Origin: Duganella qianjiadongensis
Lineage (GTDB): Bacteria; Pseudomonadota; Gammaproteobacteria; Burkholderiales; Burkholderiaceae_D
Length of the DNA stretch: 64,000 nucleotides
Assembly (NCBI RefSeq): GCF_009857915.1
Contig: NZ_WWCM01000015.1
Span: 41,658 to 105,657, forward strand
Direction: 5' to 3'
Below, piece by piece: positions 56,055 to 63,840 of the stretch. The notes under the pieces were generated by a model, which ran no database searches, was not told where the DNA came from, and worked only from the letters and a program-made list of their open reading frames with translations. A program made the translations under genes and the position numbers. Every line of letters begins with the position of its first letter. The first letter of the stretch is position 1.

Positions 56055-56105
56055 ATTGAATGTGGCGGTACGCTAAAACTGTGGCTTAACAGCACCGCCA
56101 AATTT

Positions 56106-57029
56106 TTAGTGAGACCGGATCATAGTGCCAAAAGCCTGTTCGGTCAAGACTTCCAGCAATAAAGAGTGCTCAATCCGGCCATCAATGATGTGAACCGTGT
56201 TCACGCCAGACTTGGCAGCGTCCAGTGCTGACGAAATTTTAGGCAGCATACCGCCCGAAATCGTACCGTCGGCGAACATTTCGTCGATCTCCCGGGCGGA
56301 CAGGTCGGTGACCAGATTGCCCTGTTTATCCTGCACGCCGGCGATGTTGGTCATCATGATCAGCTTTTCAGCTTTCAGGATTTCGGCGATCTTGCCAGCG
56401 ACGACGTCGGCATTGATGTTGTAAGCCTGACCATCCTGACCGAAGCCGATAGGCGAGATGATAGGAATGAAGGCATCGTCCTGCAGGGCTTTTACCACGG
56501 CCGGGTTGATGGCGTCGATTTCGCCCACAAAGCCGATGTCGAGGAACTCGCCCGGGTTGTCGCGGTCTGGCATCGCCATTTTGCGTGCGCGGATCAGACC
56601 ACCGTCTTTACCCGTCAGACCCACGGCCTGACCGCCGTAGTGATTGATCAGCATCACGATATCCTGCTGCACTTCGCCGCCCAGCACCCACTCCACCACT
56701 TCCATGGTTTCTTCGTCGGTGATACGCATGCCCTGCACGAAGGTGCCCTGCTTGCCGATTTTTTTCAGCGCGTTGTCGATCTGCGGACCGCCGCCGTGCA
56801 CCACCACCGGATTCATACCCACCAGCTTGAGCAGAATCACATCGCGCGCGAAGCCGTGTTTCAGGCGCTCGTCCGTCATGGCATTGCCACCGTATTTGAT
56901 GACGATGGTCTTGCCATGGAAATTGCGGATGTAGGGCAGGGCCTCAGCCAGAATCTGCGCCTTGATCTGCGGCGAAACCGCAGTCAGGTCATCATTCATG
57001 CCTAAGTTCAGGTTGGTCAGTTGGGTCAT
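56106..57029 (-). CDS. argB: N-acetylglutamate kinase
   Basis: Phosphorylates N-acetylglutamate, the second step of arginine synthesis and usually the arginine-inhibited step. The 307-aa protein has KTIVIKYGGNAM, VVVHGGGPQIDNAL, VGLTGKDGGLIRARK and the C-terminal GGMLPKISSALDAAKSGV, all canonical. The N-terminal ~25-residue extension fits the arginine-sensitive hexameric form. A second in-frame ATG at residue 11 is a possible start. Confidence 0.96.
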   Translation of the reverse strand: MTQLTNLNLGMNDDLTAVSPQIKAQILAEALPYIRNFHGKTIVIKYGGNAMTDERLKHGFARDVILLKLVGMNPVVVHGGGPQIDNALKKIGKQGTFVQGMRITDEETMEVVEWVLGGEVQQDIVMLINHYGGQAVGLTGKDGGLIRARKMAMPDRDNPGEFLDIGFVGEIDAINPAVVKALQDDAFIPIISPIGFGQDGQAYNINADVVAGKIAEILKAEKLIMMTNIAGVQDKQGNLVTDLSAREIDEMFADGTISGGMLPKISSALDAAKSGVNTVHIIDGRIEHSLLLEVLTEQAFGTMIRSH

Positions 57030-57143
57030 GGCGAGTCCGGAAAAAATTTTTGTGCAATTTTACAGCCTGTAGCGGCCGTAGACCACGCATTATAGGGCTA
57101 TCTGGTTGTATTTTCTTAGATCCTCCGCTACGCTGGCCGCCAT

Positions 57144-57719
57144 ATGAGCCCACCTGACACCTTGCACCGCCAACTGGAACAGATGCGTCCCCAGCTTGTC
57201 CGATTTGCACAATTGCAAATTAGGAATCAGGCGCTGGCCGAGGATGCCGTGCAGGACGCCCTGATCGCCGTGCTGGAAAAGCCCGAGCGTTTTAGCGGCG
57301 CATCCACGCTGCGCACCTATGTGACGGGCATCCTCAAGTTCAAGATCATCGATTGCCTGCGTGCCTCCACCCGCGAGCGCCAGTTCGATACCGACGAGGG
57401 GCAGGGCGATGATGAGCTGATCGATGCGCTGTTCACGGCCAACGGCCACACGGTGGCGCCGCCGCAGTCGTGGGGCGACCCAGATACGGCGCTGGAGCAG
57501 AAGGACTTCTTCCGCACGCTGGAGCTGTGTCTGGAAAAGCTGCCGTCCCAGACGGCGCGCGTGTTCATGATGCGCGAATGGCTGGAACTGGAGACGGAAG
57601 AAATCTGTAAGGAACTGGCGATTACTTCGTCTAATGCCTGGGTGCTGCTGTATCGCGCGCGCTTGCGCCTGCGCGAATGCCTGGACCTGAACTGGTTCGG
57701 CCAGCGCAGCCCTCAATGA
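57144..57719 (+). CDS. ECF-type RNA polymerase sigma factor
   Basis: A 191-aa sigma-70 family factor. Region 2 covers about residues 18-85 (LRTYVTGILKFKIIDCLR at the -10 recognition helix). Region 4 covers about 125-180 (LEKLPSQTARVFMMREWLELETEEICKELAITSSNAWVLLYRARLRLRECL), and no region 3 is present. It is followed 12 bp later by a zinc anti-sigma-like gene, which probably controls it, and then by a CWC-type protein. The regulon is not evident. Confidence 0.93.
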   Translation: MSPPDTLHRQLEQMRPQLVRFAQLQIRNQALAEDAVQDALIAVLEKPERFSGASTLRTYVTGILKFKIIDCLRASTRERQFDTDEGQGDDELIDALFTANGHTVAPPQSWGDPDTALEQKDFFRTLELCLEKLPSQTARVFMMREWLELETEEICKELAITSSNAWVLLYRARLRLRECLDLNWFGQRSPQ

Positions 57720-57731
57720 ATCGAGCCGAAT

Positions 57732-57941
57732 ATGACGCATCCTGACAAAACCGGATTGAAACCGACCTGCCGCGAAGCGCACCGGCTGGTATCGGAGGGC
57801 ATGGATCGCGAACTGTCGTTCGTGGAGCGCACCCGTTTGCGCCTGCACCTGATGGTGTGCGATGGCTGCACCCGTTTCAACGGCCAGATGTCGCTGCTGC
57901 GCACGGCCATGCGCCGCTTCCCCGACGAGCACGGAAAATAG
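57732..57941 (+). CDS. Small zinc-finger anti-sigma factor (zf-HC2 type)
   Basis: A 69-aa protein with the ZAS pattern C-x3-H ... H-x3-C-x2-C: CREAH near residue 13 and HLMVCDGC near residue 40. There is no membrane segment, so it would be a soluble anti-sigma factor, with redox- or metal-responsive release of the upstream sigma as in RsrA/ChrR-like proteins (inference). It is directly downstream of the sigma gene and 2 bp before the CWC gene. Confidence 0.88.
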   Translation: MTHPDKTGLKPTCREAHRLVSEGMDRELSFVERTRLRLHLMVCDGCTRFNGQMSLLRTAMRRFPDEHGK

Positions 57942-57943
57942 CC

Positions 57944-58207
57944 ATGAGCCAGTGCACCCGCTGCGGCGCCCAGTTCCATTGCGCGATGGCGGATGGCGCA
58001 GCGCCTGCCATCGATGCTGCTTCCGCGCAGAGCGGCAGTTCCGCCGTGGCAGAAGCGCCGTGCTGGTGTACCGAACTGCCCATGCTGCTGCCGGTGCCGG
58101 TAGCCGGTGCCTCCGGCTGCTGGTGTCCCGACTGCCTGCGCGCCGAGATCGCGGCCCAGCAGCGCGCCCACGCTGGCGGCAGCGCCGCTACGGAACTCAA
58201 GCGCTAG
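57944..58207 (+). CDS. Cysteine-rich CWC family protein
   Basis: An 87-aa protein with Cys pairs CTRCGAQFHC at the N-terminus, CWC in the middle and CWCPDC near the C-terminus, matching the cysteine-rich CWC family. A metal-binding role is likely. It starts 2 bp after the anti-sigma stop and overlaps the convergent esterase gene by 4 bp. Cotranscription with the ECF sigma suggests it belongs to the same stress response. Confidence 0.85.
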   Translation: MSQCTRCGAQFHCAMADGAAPAIDAASAQSGSSAVAEAPCWCTELPMLLPVPVAGASGCWCPDCLRAEIAAQQRAHAGGSAATELKR

Positions 58208-59229
58208 CGCACGGTACGGAAGAAGCGCAGCATCTCGCGGCTGGCGTTGGGGCCGCGCGCATCCGTGTAACTACCGTTGGCACTGCCGCCAAACCACGCA
58301 TGGCCCGCGCCATGCACCAGCCAGTGCTCGCCCAGCGGTTTGCCATTTGCGCCCGTGTGGGTGGTGCGCGTGTAGCGGTGGCCGTTGGGCACATCGCCGC
58401 TGCGGATTTCGGCCTGGCCATGCTGGGGCAGCAGGCGCTGCGCCATCACCTGTTCGCCATTGCGGGGATTAACGGTGGTATCGCTGTCGCCGTGGAACAC
58501 AATGATGGGCTGACTGGCCGGTGCGGAAGCCACGGCCATGCTGCTGGCGCCGCGCTTCATGGCCGACAGCGCCGAAGGCAGATCCTGTGCCGAGCCGTAA
58601 GGCAGGCCGGAATGCACGCCCACAGCGGCAAACAGCTCCGGATACAGGGTGCCGACGATCACCGCCATGGCGCCGCCTGCGGACAACCCTGCCACATAGA
58701 CCTGTTCTTTGACGACGGGATACTCTGCCATGACCTGCGCCGTCATGCCGGCGATGATGGAGGGTTCGCCCTGGCCGCGCTGCTGGTCGATGGCATTGAA
58801 CCAGTTCCAGCATTTGGCCTGATTGGCGGCCGGGCTTTGCGCCGGATACAGCACGAAATACTGGTTTTCTTCGGCCAGCTGGTTCATCTGGGTGCCGGCG
58901 GCAAAATCGTCGGGGTCCTGGGTGCAGCCGTGCAGCATCACCAGCAGCGGCATGGGCTGGCCGTGGTAGCAGGCTGGCACATACAGCTTGTACTGGCGGC
59001 TGCCTGCGTGGTTGCTGTAGCTGCCTTCGATGAAATGGGCATCGCGCGGCACCTTGGCTACCGGTGCCGGTTGCAGCAGCGAATTCAGATCGATCACGGG
59101 CAGGCTGCTCTGGTGCTGGCGCAGCGTGTCCATGGCCTGTTCCACTGCCTGCTCCACCGTCTGGCGGGTGTTACGGTCGAAAAGTTTCAGCGCGCTTGAA
59201 CGCAGTTGCGAAAACAGAGGTAGTTTCAT
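58204..59229 (-). CDS. PHB depolymerase-family esterase (LpqC/feruloyl-esterase-like)
   Basis: An alpha/beta hydrolase of 341 aa. PLLVMLHGCTQDPDDFA forms the oxyanion region, VAGLSAGGAMAVIVGTLYPELF is the nucleophile elbow, IIVFHGDSDTTVNP carries the probable Asp, and HWLVHGAGHAWFGG the catalytic His. There is no signal peptide, but an amphipathic N-terminus (SQLRSSALKLFDRNTRQTVEQAVEQAMD). It could be an intracellular PHB esterase or act on short esters. A CopG-like regulator gene lies 9 bp upstream in the same direction. Confidence 0.9.
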   Translation of the reverse strand: MKLPLFSQLRSSALKLFDRNTRQTVEQAVEQAMDTLRQHQSSLPVIDLNSLLQPAPVAKVPRDAHFIEGSYSNHAGSRQYKLYVPACYHGQPMPLLVMLHGCTQDPDDFAAGTQMNQLAEENQYFVLYPAQSPAANQAKCWNWFNAIDQQRGQGEPSIIAGMTAQVMAEYPVVKEQVYVAGLSAGGAMAVIVGTLYPELFAAVGVHSGLPYGSAQDLPSALSAMKRGASSMAVASAPASQPIIVFHGDSDTTVNPRNGEQVMAQRLLPQHGQAEIRSGDVPNGHRYTRTTHTGANGKPLGEHWLVHGAGHAWFGGSANGSYTDARGPNASREMLRFFRTVR

Positions 59230-59238
59230 GATGTCCCT

Positions 59239-59661
59239 TTAGCGTATGCGCGGGGCCAGCGCCGTTTTGAGGACTGCGCTCGCATGTAGCGAACCCAGTA
59301 CGAAGATTGATTCGATGGTGGCCAGCGCCAGTTCGACTGACACGTCGCTGGCGATGCTGGCCAGACCCAGTACATGGATGTGCAGGCGCTCACCGGCGGC
59401 CTGCAATGCTTCCAGATCGGCGCGCGAGTAATGCTGCATACCGAGCACCAGACTTTTGCGTGCTACCGTCTGTTTCACCACGTCGGCATGCAGGCCCAGC
59501 TGGTTGCGGATAGCTGTGCGGATCAGGTCGCTGCGATTGGCGTAAAAGCCTTCCTGCACCAGCAAATCGATCTGGCCCAGATCGATGGGGCCGAGATTGA
59601 TGGTGATCTTTTCCGCCTCGGCGGTGCGCTCCTTGAGTTCCTGTCTGGCCATGATTCCCAT
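59239..59661 (-). CDS. CopG/ribbon-helix-helix regulator
   Basis: About 140 aa from ATG 59661 (or 137 aa from 59652); the frame is open to 59727 but the upstream part shows no family similarity. Residues ~15-60 match a ribbon-helix-helix: EKITINLGPIDLGQIDLLVQ followed by YANRSDLIRTAIRNQL. A longer C-terminal part (~60-140) has an unknown, hydrophobic-patterned domain (LHIHVLGLASIASDVSVELALATIESIFVLGSL). It is upstream of and in line with the PHB-type esterase, so it may regulate it. It is the last gene before composition becomes AT-rich. Confidence 0.78.
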   Translation of the reverse strand: MGIMARQELKERTAEAEKITINLGPIDLGQIDLLVQEGFYANRSDLIRTAIRNQLGLHADVVKQTVARKSLVLGMQHYSRADLEALQAAGERLHIHVLGLASIASDVSVELALATIESIFVLGSLHASAVLKTALAPRIR

Positions 59662-60482
59662 CCAATCACCATCTATGTGGATGGTAGTATAGGACTGAAA
59701 CGCTGCATAGCAAGCACTAACGTGCATGAGTACGGTTACAGCCTGTTTGTACTTGAAGGTTTTTGCCTAGCCGCAGACTATGGGAAAAATTTGTGTTTCA
59801 AAGAATTACTACTCCATCAATAGAATTAAGAGTGGCTATGTTGCGTCGTAATTGTGGTGCGAGGGTGGAATTTAATATTCAAATCGTTGTGTTACGTTTT
59901 TCTGATGCTTTGTCAAAAAAAGGCTGTAAAAGTCCTAATCCTAAGTGGAAGTATTTCTGTGAAATTTGGATAGCACGAGAATGCCAGTCTGTCTATTAAG
60001 AGTGTCGATAGCGCAAAGATATTCAAGCAAAGCTATACTGTAGCCGGTACTTTTATTATCTTTGGTACATAGGAATACGGATTAGTGGGATTTTCGGCTC
60101 AGTTCGGTTTCATGGCACGATTGGTTTGAGGGGGGGAATTTGAGCGCACTTGAATTGCTAAGCTAAGGAAGAAATCCTGATGGGGCTGGCTAGGAGCAGA
60201 TAATAGGTCCTTAGTGGCTATTTCTATGGGGAAGCAATGAAGGGTGAAACTGATCATTGCTCATTAATATGCGTACTTTTACATACGCTTGTGATATTCC
60301 GTGAGAATGTTGTACTTAGTTTTCGATAGCATGTAAGAATTATCTTATTTGCGGCAGTCCGTTGCGCGATTTCTGCATTAGCCGTAACTAAGCGAGACTT
60401 AGTTCGCACAATGTGCAATTGTTGCGTAATTTCTTAAATTGCCTTTCGGAAAGTCTGGCAGCAAGAACTTGAAAACTAAAGT
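59662..60482. other. 820-bp AT-richer interval without a convincing gene
   Basis: I see no protein with recognisable features. The longest open frames (e.g. 59763-59999, 78 codons) have atypical composition and no ribosome-binding site. A 30-codon frame at about 60237 has a GGGGA upstream, but no family is known for it. Base composition is visibly lower in GC than to the left. This stretch probably marks the junction with acquired DNA and should contain the hxs promoter. No HxsD-like coding sequence is apparent. Confidence 0.6.
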
Positions 60483-62003
60483 ATGCATACCCAATCGATC
60501 TGCTTTGTAGCGACCAATAAATCAATTGGGCAGAAGCGGCAGACCCAGTTCAGCCATGACTCTGATGATTTGCTGATTGGCAAAATGCGCGCTCGTCGTT
60601 TCGCTCCTTTGAAGTACGTCGGAATCTCGACGACTGGCGACTGGGAGTTTCTAAATGAGCAGACGTTGGCAATGCTGGAAGCCCAGCATGCAGAACTTCC
60701 TATTGATCTCACGGCCCGGCTGCTGTCGAAATTTTTAATAGAATCGCCCCATCAGGGGAATGGTACGGTTCTACTTAAGAAAGCGCGGCTCGGCGCAAAA
60801 CGCGCTACCGTACAGAGTGGAACGACGCTACACATTATCGTACCAACGCTCCAGTGTGCTCATTCATGCCAGTATTGTCAGGTCAGCCGGTCTCTGGAAA
60901 GTGTCGGCCACACGATGAGCACCGAAGACTTGGATGCTGCTTGCGACTTAATTTTTGATTCACCGTCTCGCACACTTACTGTCGAATTCCAGGGAGGTGA
61001 CCCACTGCTTCGGTTCGATTTGGTAGAGAGGGCGATATTACGGATCCAACAACGCAACGCCGTTGAACAGCGTGCCATAAGGTTTGTTATAGCGTCGACA
61101 CTTCATCAATTGACCTCCGATATGTGTGTGTTTTTTAAAGCACACAACGTCTATCTTTCAACGAGCATTGATGGCCCAGCCTGGCTACACAACAAAAATA
61201 GGCCAATCAGGGAAAAGGATTCGTATGAACGAACTTGGTCGAGCATTGATCTCGCTAGAAGATTAATAAGTGCAGACAGCGTATCGGCGCTGATGACGAC
61301 TACTCGATTGTCTCTCCAATACCCGCATGAAATTGTGGATGAGTATGTACGCCTTGGATTCCGTGAAATATTCATCCGCCCTTTGAGTAGCTACGGATTC
61401 GCCAAGCGTAATCAAGCAAAATTGGGATACTCGATCGATGACTTCATGGCGTTTTACGACACTGCGTTGGAACGTGTGTTGTGGTGGAATGCGCGCGGTG
61501 TCGAAATTCGAGAGGTGTATGCAGCTATTATCGTCAACAAGCTTCTTTCAACTTTCGATGCTGGCTTTGTGGATTTGCAAAGCCCTACCGGAGCTGGGGT
61601 AGGCGTGCTGGTTTATAACTATGACGGCTATATCTATCCTAGTGACGAGGCGCGGATGCTGGCCGAAACTGGTGATCAAAGTCTGAGAATGAGAGCGATT
61701 CGGGGACCTGCTGATAAGGACGTGCATGTCGTTACGCAGCTACGAAAAGCGAGTGAACCTGATAGCGTCGATGGATGCCAGACGTGTGCCTACCATGCCT
61801 ATTGCGGACCGAATCCGGTCGATGCTCAAGCCCAGCACGGGAGTATGTTCGCGCCAGTCAGATCCACGGAGCATTGTGCTAGGCATTTGAGGCTATTTGA
61901 CGGGATGTTTGAACGGCTTTCGACAGCCTCTGAAGATCAATTAGATCTTTTTCATTCGTGGGCGCAGCCTGCATTTATGCGTGGGCGTGTATGCGAAAAA
62001 TAG
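60483..62003 (+). CDS. hxsB: His-Xaa-Ser system radical SAM maturase HxsB
   Basis: A radical-SAM peptide-modifying enzyme of 506 aa. The 4Fe-4S SAM motif is C125-x3-C129-x2-C132 (QCAHSCQYCQ), followed by VEFQGGDPLLRFDLVE (the GGEP-equivalent). A SPASM-like C-terminal cluster is formed by Cys432, Cys435, Cys441 and Cys465. Together with the paired radical-SAM HxsC and the His-Xaa-Ser protein HxsA downstream, this identifies the Hxs system. An alternative start at ATG 60585 would remove 34 residues. The codon use and lower GC differ from genes to the left. The modification chemistry is not known to me. Confidence 0.9.
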   Translation: MHTQSICFVATNKSIGQKRQTQFSHDSDDLLIGKMRARRFAPLKYVGISTTGDWEFLNEQTLAMLEAQHAELPIDLTARLLSKFLIESPHQGNGTVLLKKARLGAKRATVQSGTTLHIIVPTLQCAHSCQYCQVSRSLESVGHTMSTEDLDAACDLIFDSPSRTLTVEFQGGDPLLRFDLVERAILRIQQRNAVEQRAIRFVIASTLHQLTSDMCVFFKAHNVYLSTSIDGPAWLHNKNRPIREKDSYERTWSSIDLARRLISADSVSALMTTTRLSLQYPHEIVDEYVRLGFREIFIRPLSSYGFAKRNQAKLGYSIDDFMAFYDTALERVLWWNARGVEIREVYAAIIVNKLLSTFDAGFVDLQSPTGAGVGVLVYNYDGYIYPSDEARMLAETGDQSLRMRAIRGPADKDVHVVTQLRKASEPDSVDGCQTCAYHAYCGPNPVDAQAQHGSMFAPVRSTEHCARHLRLFDGMFERLSTASEDQLDLFHSWAQPAFMRGRVCEK

Positions 62004-63118
62004 CGGCGGTAACGAGCCCAGGAATCCAGCGTCGAGCCTATAGAACGGTCACTATTGATCAGGTCATCGCAGGATGGGTTCCTGATATTAATTTTATCGT
62101 TCCAATATGTGACGAGGCTGATGCAAGCCAAATTGAACAGCTTGCAGCGCGCGGCATTAATAACCTAGCTTGGATTAAAGCGTCGGAAATTGAACTCGGC
62201 GACATTATCTTTCCTGTTCCTGAAAAAGGGATTGTCGACGTTTCTTATCGCTGTTCGGATACGCACCATACGCTATTCGTGACGAATCGATGCAACAGCA
62301 ATTGTTTAATGTGTTCACAACCACCAACAAAGGAGGAAGACGGCTGGCTTGTAGATGAGGCAATTGAAGTTGTTCGTCACATTGAACATTCGCCTCAAAA
62401 CATTGGCATCACAGGAGGCGAACCATTGCTCTTGAACGCTCGCTTGCGTGATCTACTTAATGAAATAGAGCGCAGGCATCCCGCGACGCAAATTGATTTG
62501 CTAACAAATGGACGGCGACTTAGTGAACAAAGAGTCGTAGGAAATATACTTGATGGCTTGACAGCGAATGTGGCTTGGCTTGTTCCCCTGTACGGTCACG
62601 CGCACATGCTTCATGACTTTGTTGTGCAATCTCCGGGGGCGTTTGAGGAAACGCTGGAAGGTCTTTTGCGCCTTCAACAATATGGCCAACAGATTCAGTT
62701 GCGAGCGGTCTTGATCGAACCTGTGCTTGAGCACCTAGATGACCTTTGTGAGTTTATCGGAAGGAATCTGCCATTTGTCCACGAAGTCGCATTGATGGCG
62801 TGCGAGCCGATTGGATTTGCACTTGCGAACAAGGAGATCTGCGATCTTGATCTTAAAGATTGGTGGTCGCAGTTAACGGGGGCATCTCGGATATTGCGGC
62901 GGTATGGAGTCCGTCACTTAATTATGAATGCACCACTATGCGCGCTGCCAGAGTCGCTGTGGCCAATTGCCAGCCGTAGCATCTCCGATTGGAAGCAGGT
63001 CTATGCAGGCGAGTGCGAAGGGTGTGAGTTAAAGAGTTCTTGCAGTGGTCTGTTCGCTTGGCATGAGAGAGGCTGGATGCCTACAAGGATAATGAAAATA
63101 AAGAGGAGTGTGGAATGA
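61991..63118 (+). CDS. hxsC: His-Xaa-Ser system radical SAM maturase HxsC
   Basis: The second radical-SAM enzyme, 375 aa from ATG 61991 (a GTG at 61958 is possible). The SAM cluster motif is C101-x3-C105-x2-C108 (RCNSNCLMCSQPP), followed by GITGGEPLLLN. A C-terminal cysteine set C342-x2-C345-x5-C351 (CEGCELKSSC) may bind an auxiliary cluster. The start overlaps hxsB by 13 bp and the stop overlaps hxsA by 4 bp (ATGA), so the three genes are coupled. Residues 1-90 form a non-radical-SAM N-terminal region typical of HxsC. Confidence 0.9.
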   Translation: MRKIAAVTSPGIQRRAYRTVTIDQVIAGWVPDINFIVPICDEADASQIEQLAARGINNLAWIKASEIELGDIIFPVPEKGIVDVSYRCSDTHHTLFVTNRCNSNCLMCSQPPTKEEDGWLVDEAIEVVRHIEHSPQNIGITGGEPLLLNARLRDLLNEIERRHPATQIDLLTNGRRLSEQRVVGNILDGLTANVAWLVPLYGHAHMLHDFVVQSPGAFEETLEGLLRLQQYGQQIQLRAVLIEPVLEHLDDLCEFIGRNLPFVHEVALMACEPIGFALANKEICDLDLKDWWSQLTGASRILRRYGVRHLIMNAPLCALPESLWPIASRSISDWKQVYAGECEGCELKSSCSGLFAWHERGWMPTRIMKIKRSVE

Positions 63119-63840
63119 GTCGATTCGTAAAGAACTTGGCATTATTTGTAGCAGGATTGCAGTTCTTGCCCGGAAAGTCGAATGCTGCGCAAGCGTTAGG
63201 GCCTTCAATAAATGGTAATGACGACTCTCGGGGAATCACCCTGCAGCCATTAAACGGAAAGTTCGATAATCTTTTTGCTGCTCACCGCTCACACTCCAGC
63301 CATAGCTCTCATTCAAGTCATAGCTCTCATGCATCACATTATTCTGGATCGACTGGGACAGTAGGAGCCTATACGGCGCCACAACCCGTGACAGCTGTGC
63401 CAACGACCCCATTACCGGCCCCAAGCCCGTCAACGTTAGCGGCGCCAACTGGCTCCGGCACCAATATTCAAACTGGCCGCGAAAGCATATCAACATTTTC
63501 GCCGCAGGGCTCAAATCAAGGGGCGACGTCGAATAGCACTTCTGCGCCGAATACGCGTTCAACACCAACTTCTAATCCAGGAGGGCTGGAGAGCGCCGCT
63601 CAAGGCGTGGGACAAAAAAGTGAGGTCACTCTATCGAAGGCTGAAAAACTTCATCTGCAAATTTTCCGAGTTCAGTTGAGGTTAAATAGTCTTGGTTTAT
63701 TTAATAGTCAAATCAATGGAAAGATGGACGACGAGACGAAGAAGGCACTGAGGATGTTTCAAAGTATCAAAGGACTTCCTGAAAATAGCCTTATGACAAA
63801 CGACACGTTAAATGCACTAGGTGTTCCTGCGGTGAAGTAA
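63115..63840 (+). CDS. hxsA: His-Xaa-Ser repeat protein HxsA (probable maturase substrate)
   Basis: A 241-aa exported protein. Residues 1-24 are a signal peptide (VKNLALFVAGLQFLPGKSNA). Residues 57-77 contain seven consecutive His-Xaa-Ser triplets (HRS, HSS four times, HAS, HYS). A Pro/Ser/Thr-rich linker spans ~86-165, and residues ~178-237 are a peptidoglycan-binding domain (QLRLNSLGLFNSQINGKMDDETKKALRMFQSIKGL). GAGGAG precedes the ATG. The coupling to two radical-SAM enzymes implies that the His/Ser tract is post-translationally modified before or during export to the cell wall (inference from the family). Confidence 0.92.
   Translation: MSRFVKNLALFVAGLQFLPGKSNAAQALGPSINGNDDSRGITLQPLNGKFDNLFAAHRSHSSHSSHSSHSSHASHYSGSTGTVGAYTAPQPVTAVPTTPLPAPSPSTLAAPTGSGTNIQTGRESISTFSPQGSNQGATSNSTSAPNTRSTPTSNPGGLESAAQGVGQKSEVTLSKAEKLHLQIFRVQLRLNSLGLFNSQINGKMDDETKKALRMFQSIKGLPENSLMTNDTLNALGVPAVK
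63283..63345 (+). repeat. Coding repeat for seven His-Xaa-Ser triplets
   Basis: Seven 9-bp units encode H-x-S. Ser and His codons vary (CAC/CAT, AGC/TCT/AGT/TCA), so the repeat is conserved as protein rather than as recent DNA duplication. Confidence 0.9.

Noticed and set aside
57862..59199. 445-codon plus-strand frame
   Set aside because: Mostly antisense to the PHB-type esterase; the real plus-strand gene here is the short CWC gene at 57944.
59763..59999. 78-codon plus-strand frame as a candidate HxsD
   Set aside because: No ribosome-binding site, odd composition, no resemblance to HxsD that I can see, and it is separated from hxsB by nearly 500 bp.
63283..63345. Tandem repeat that could be taken for a CRISPR or microsatellite
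   Set aside because: Units are 9 bp, inside a coding frame, and vary at synonymous positions; they encode His-Xaa-Ser triplets.
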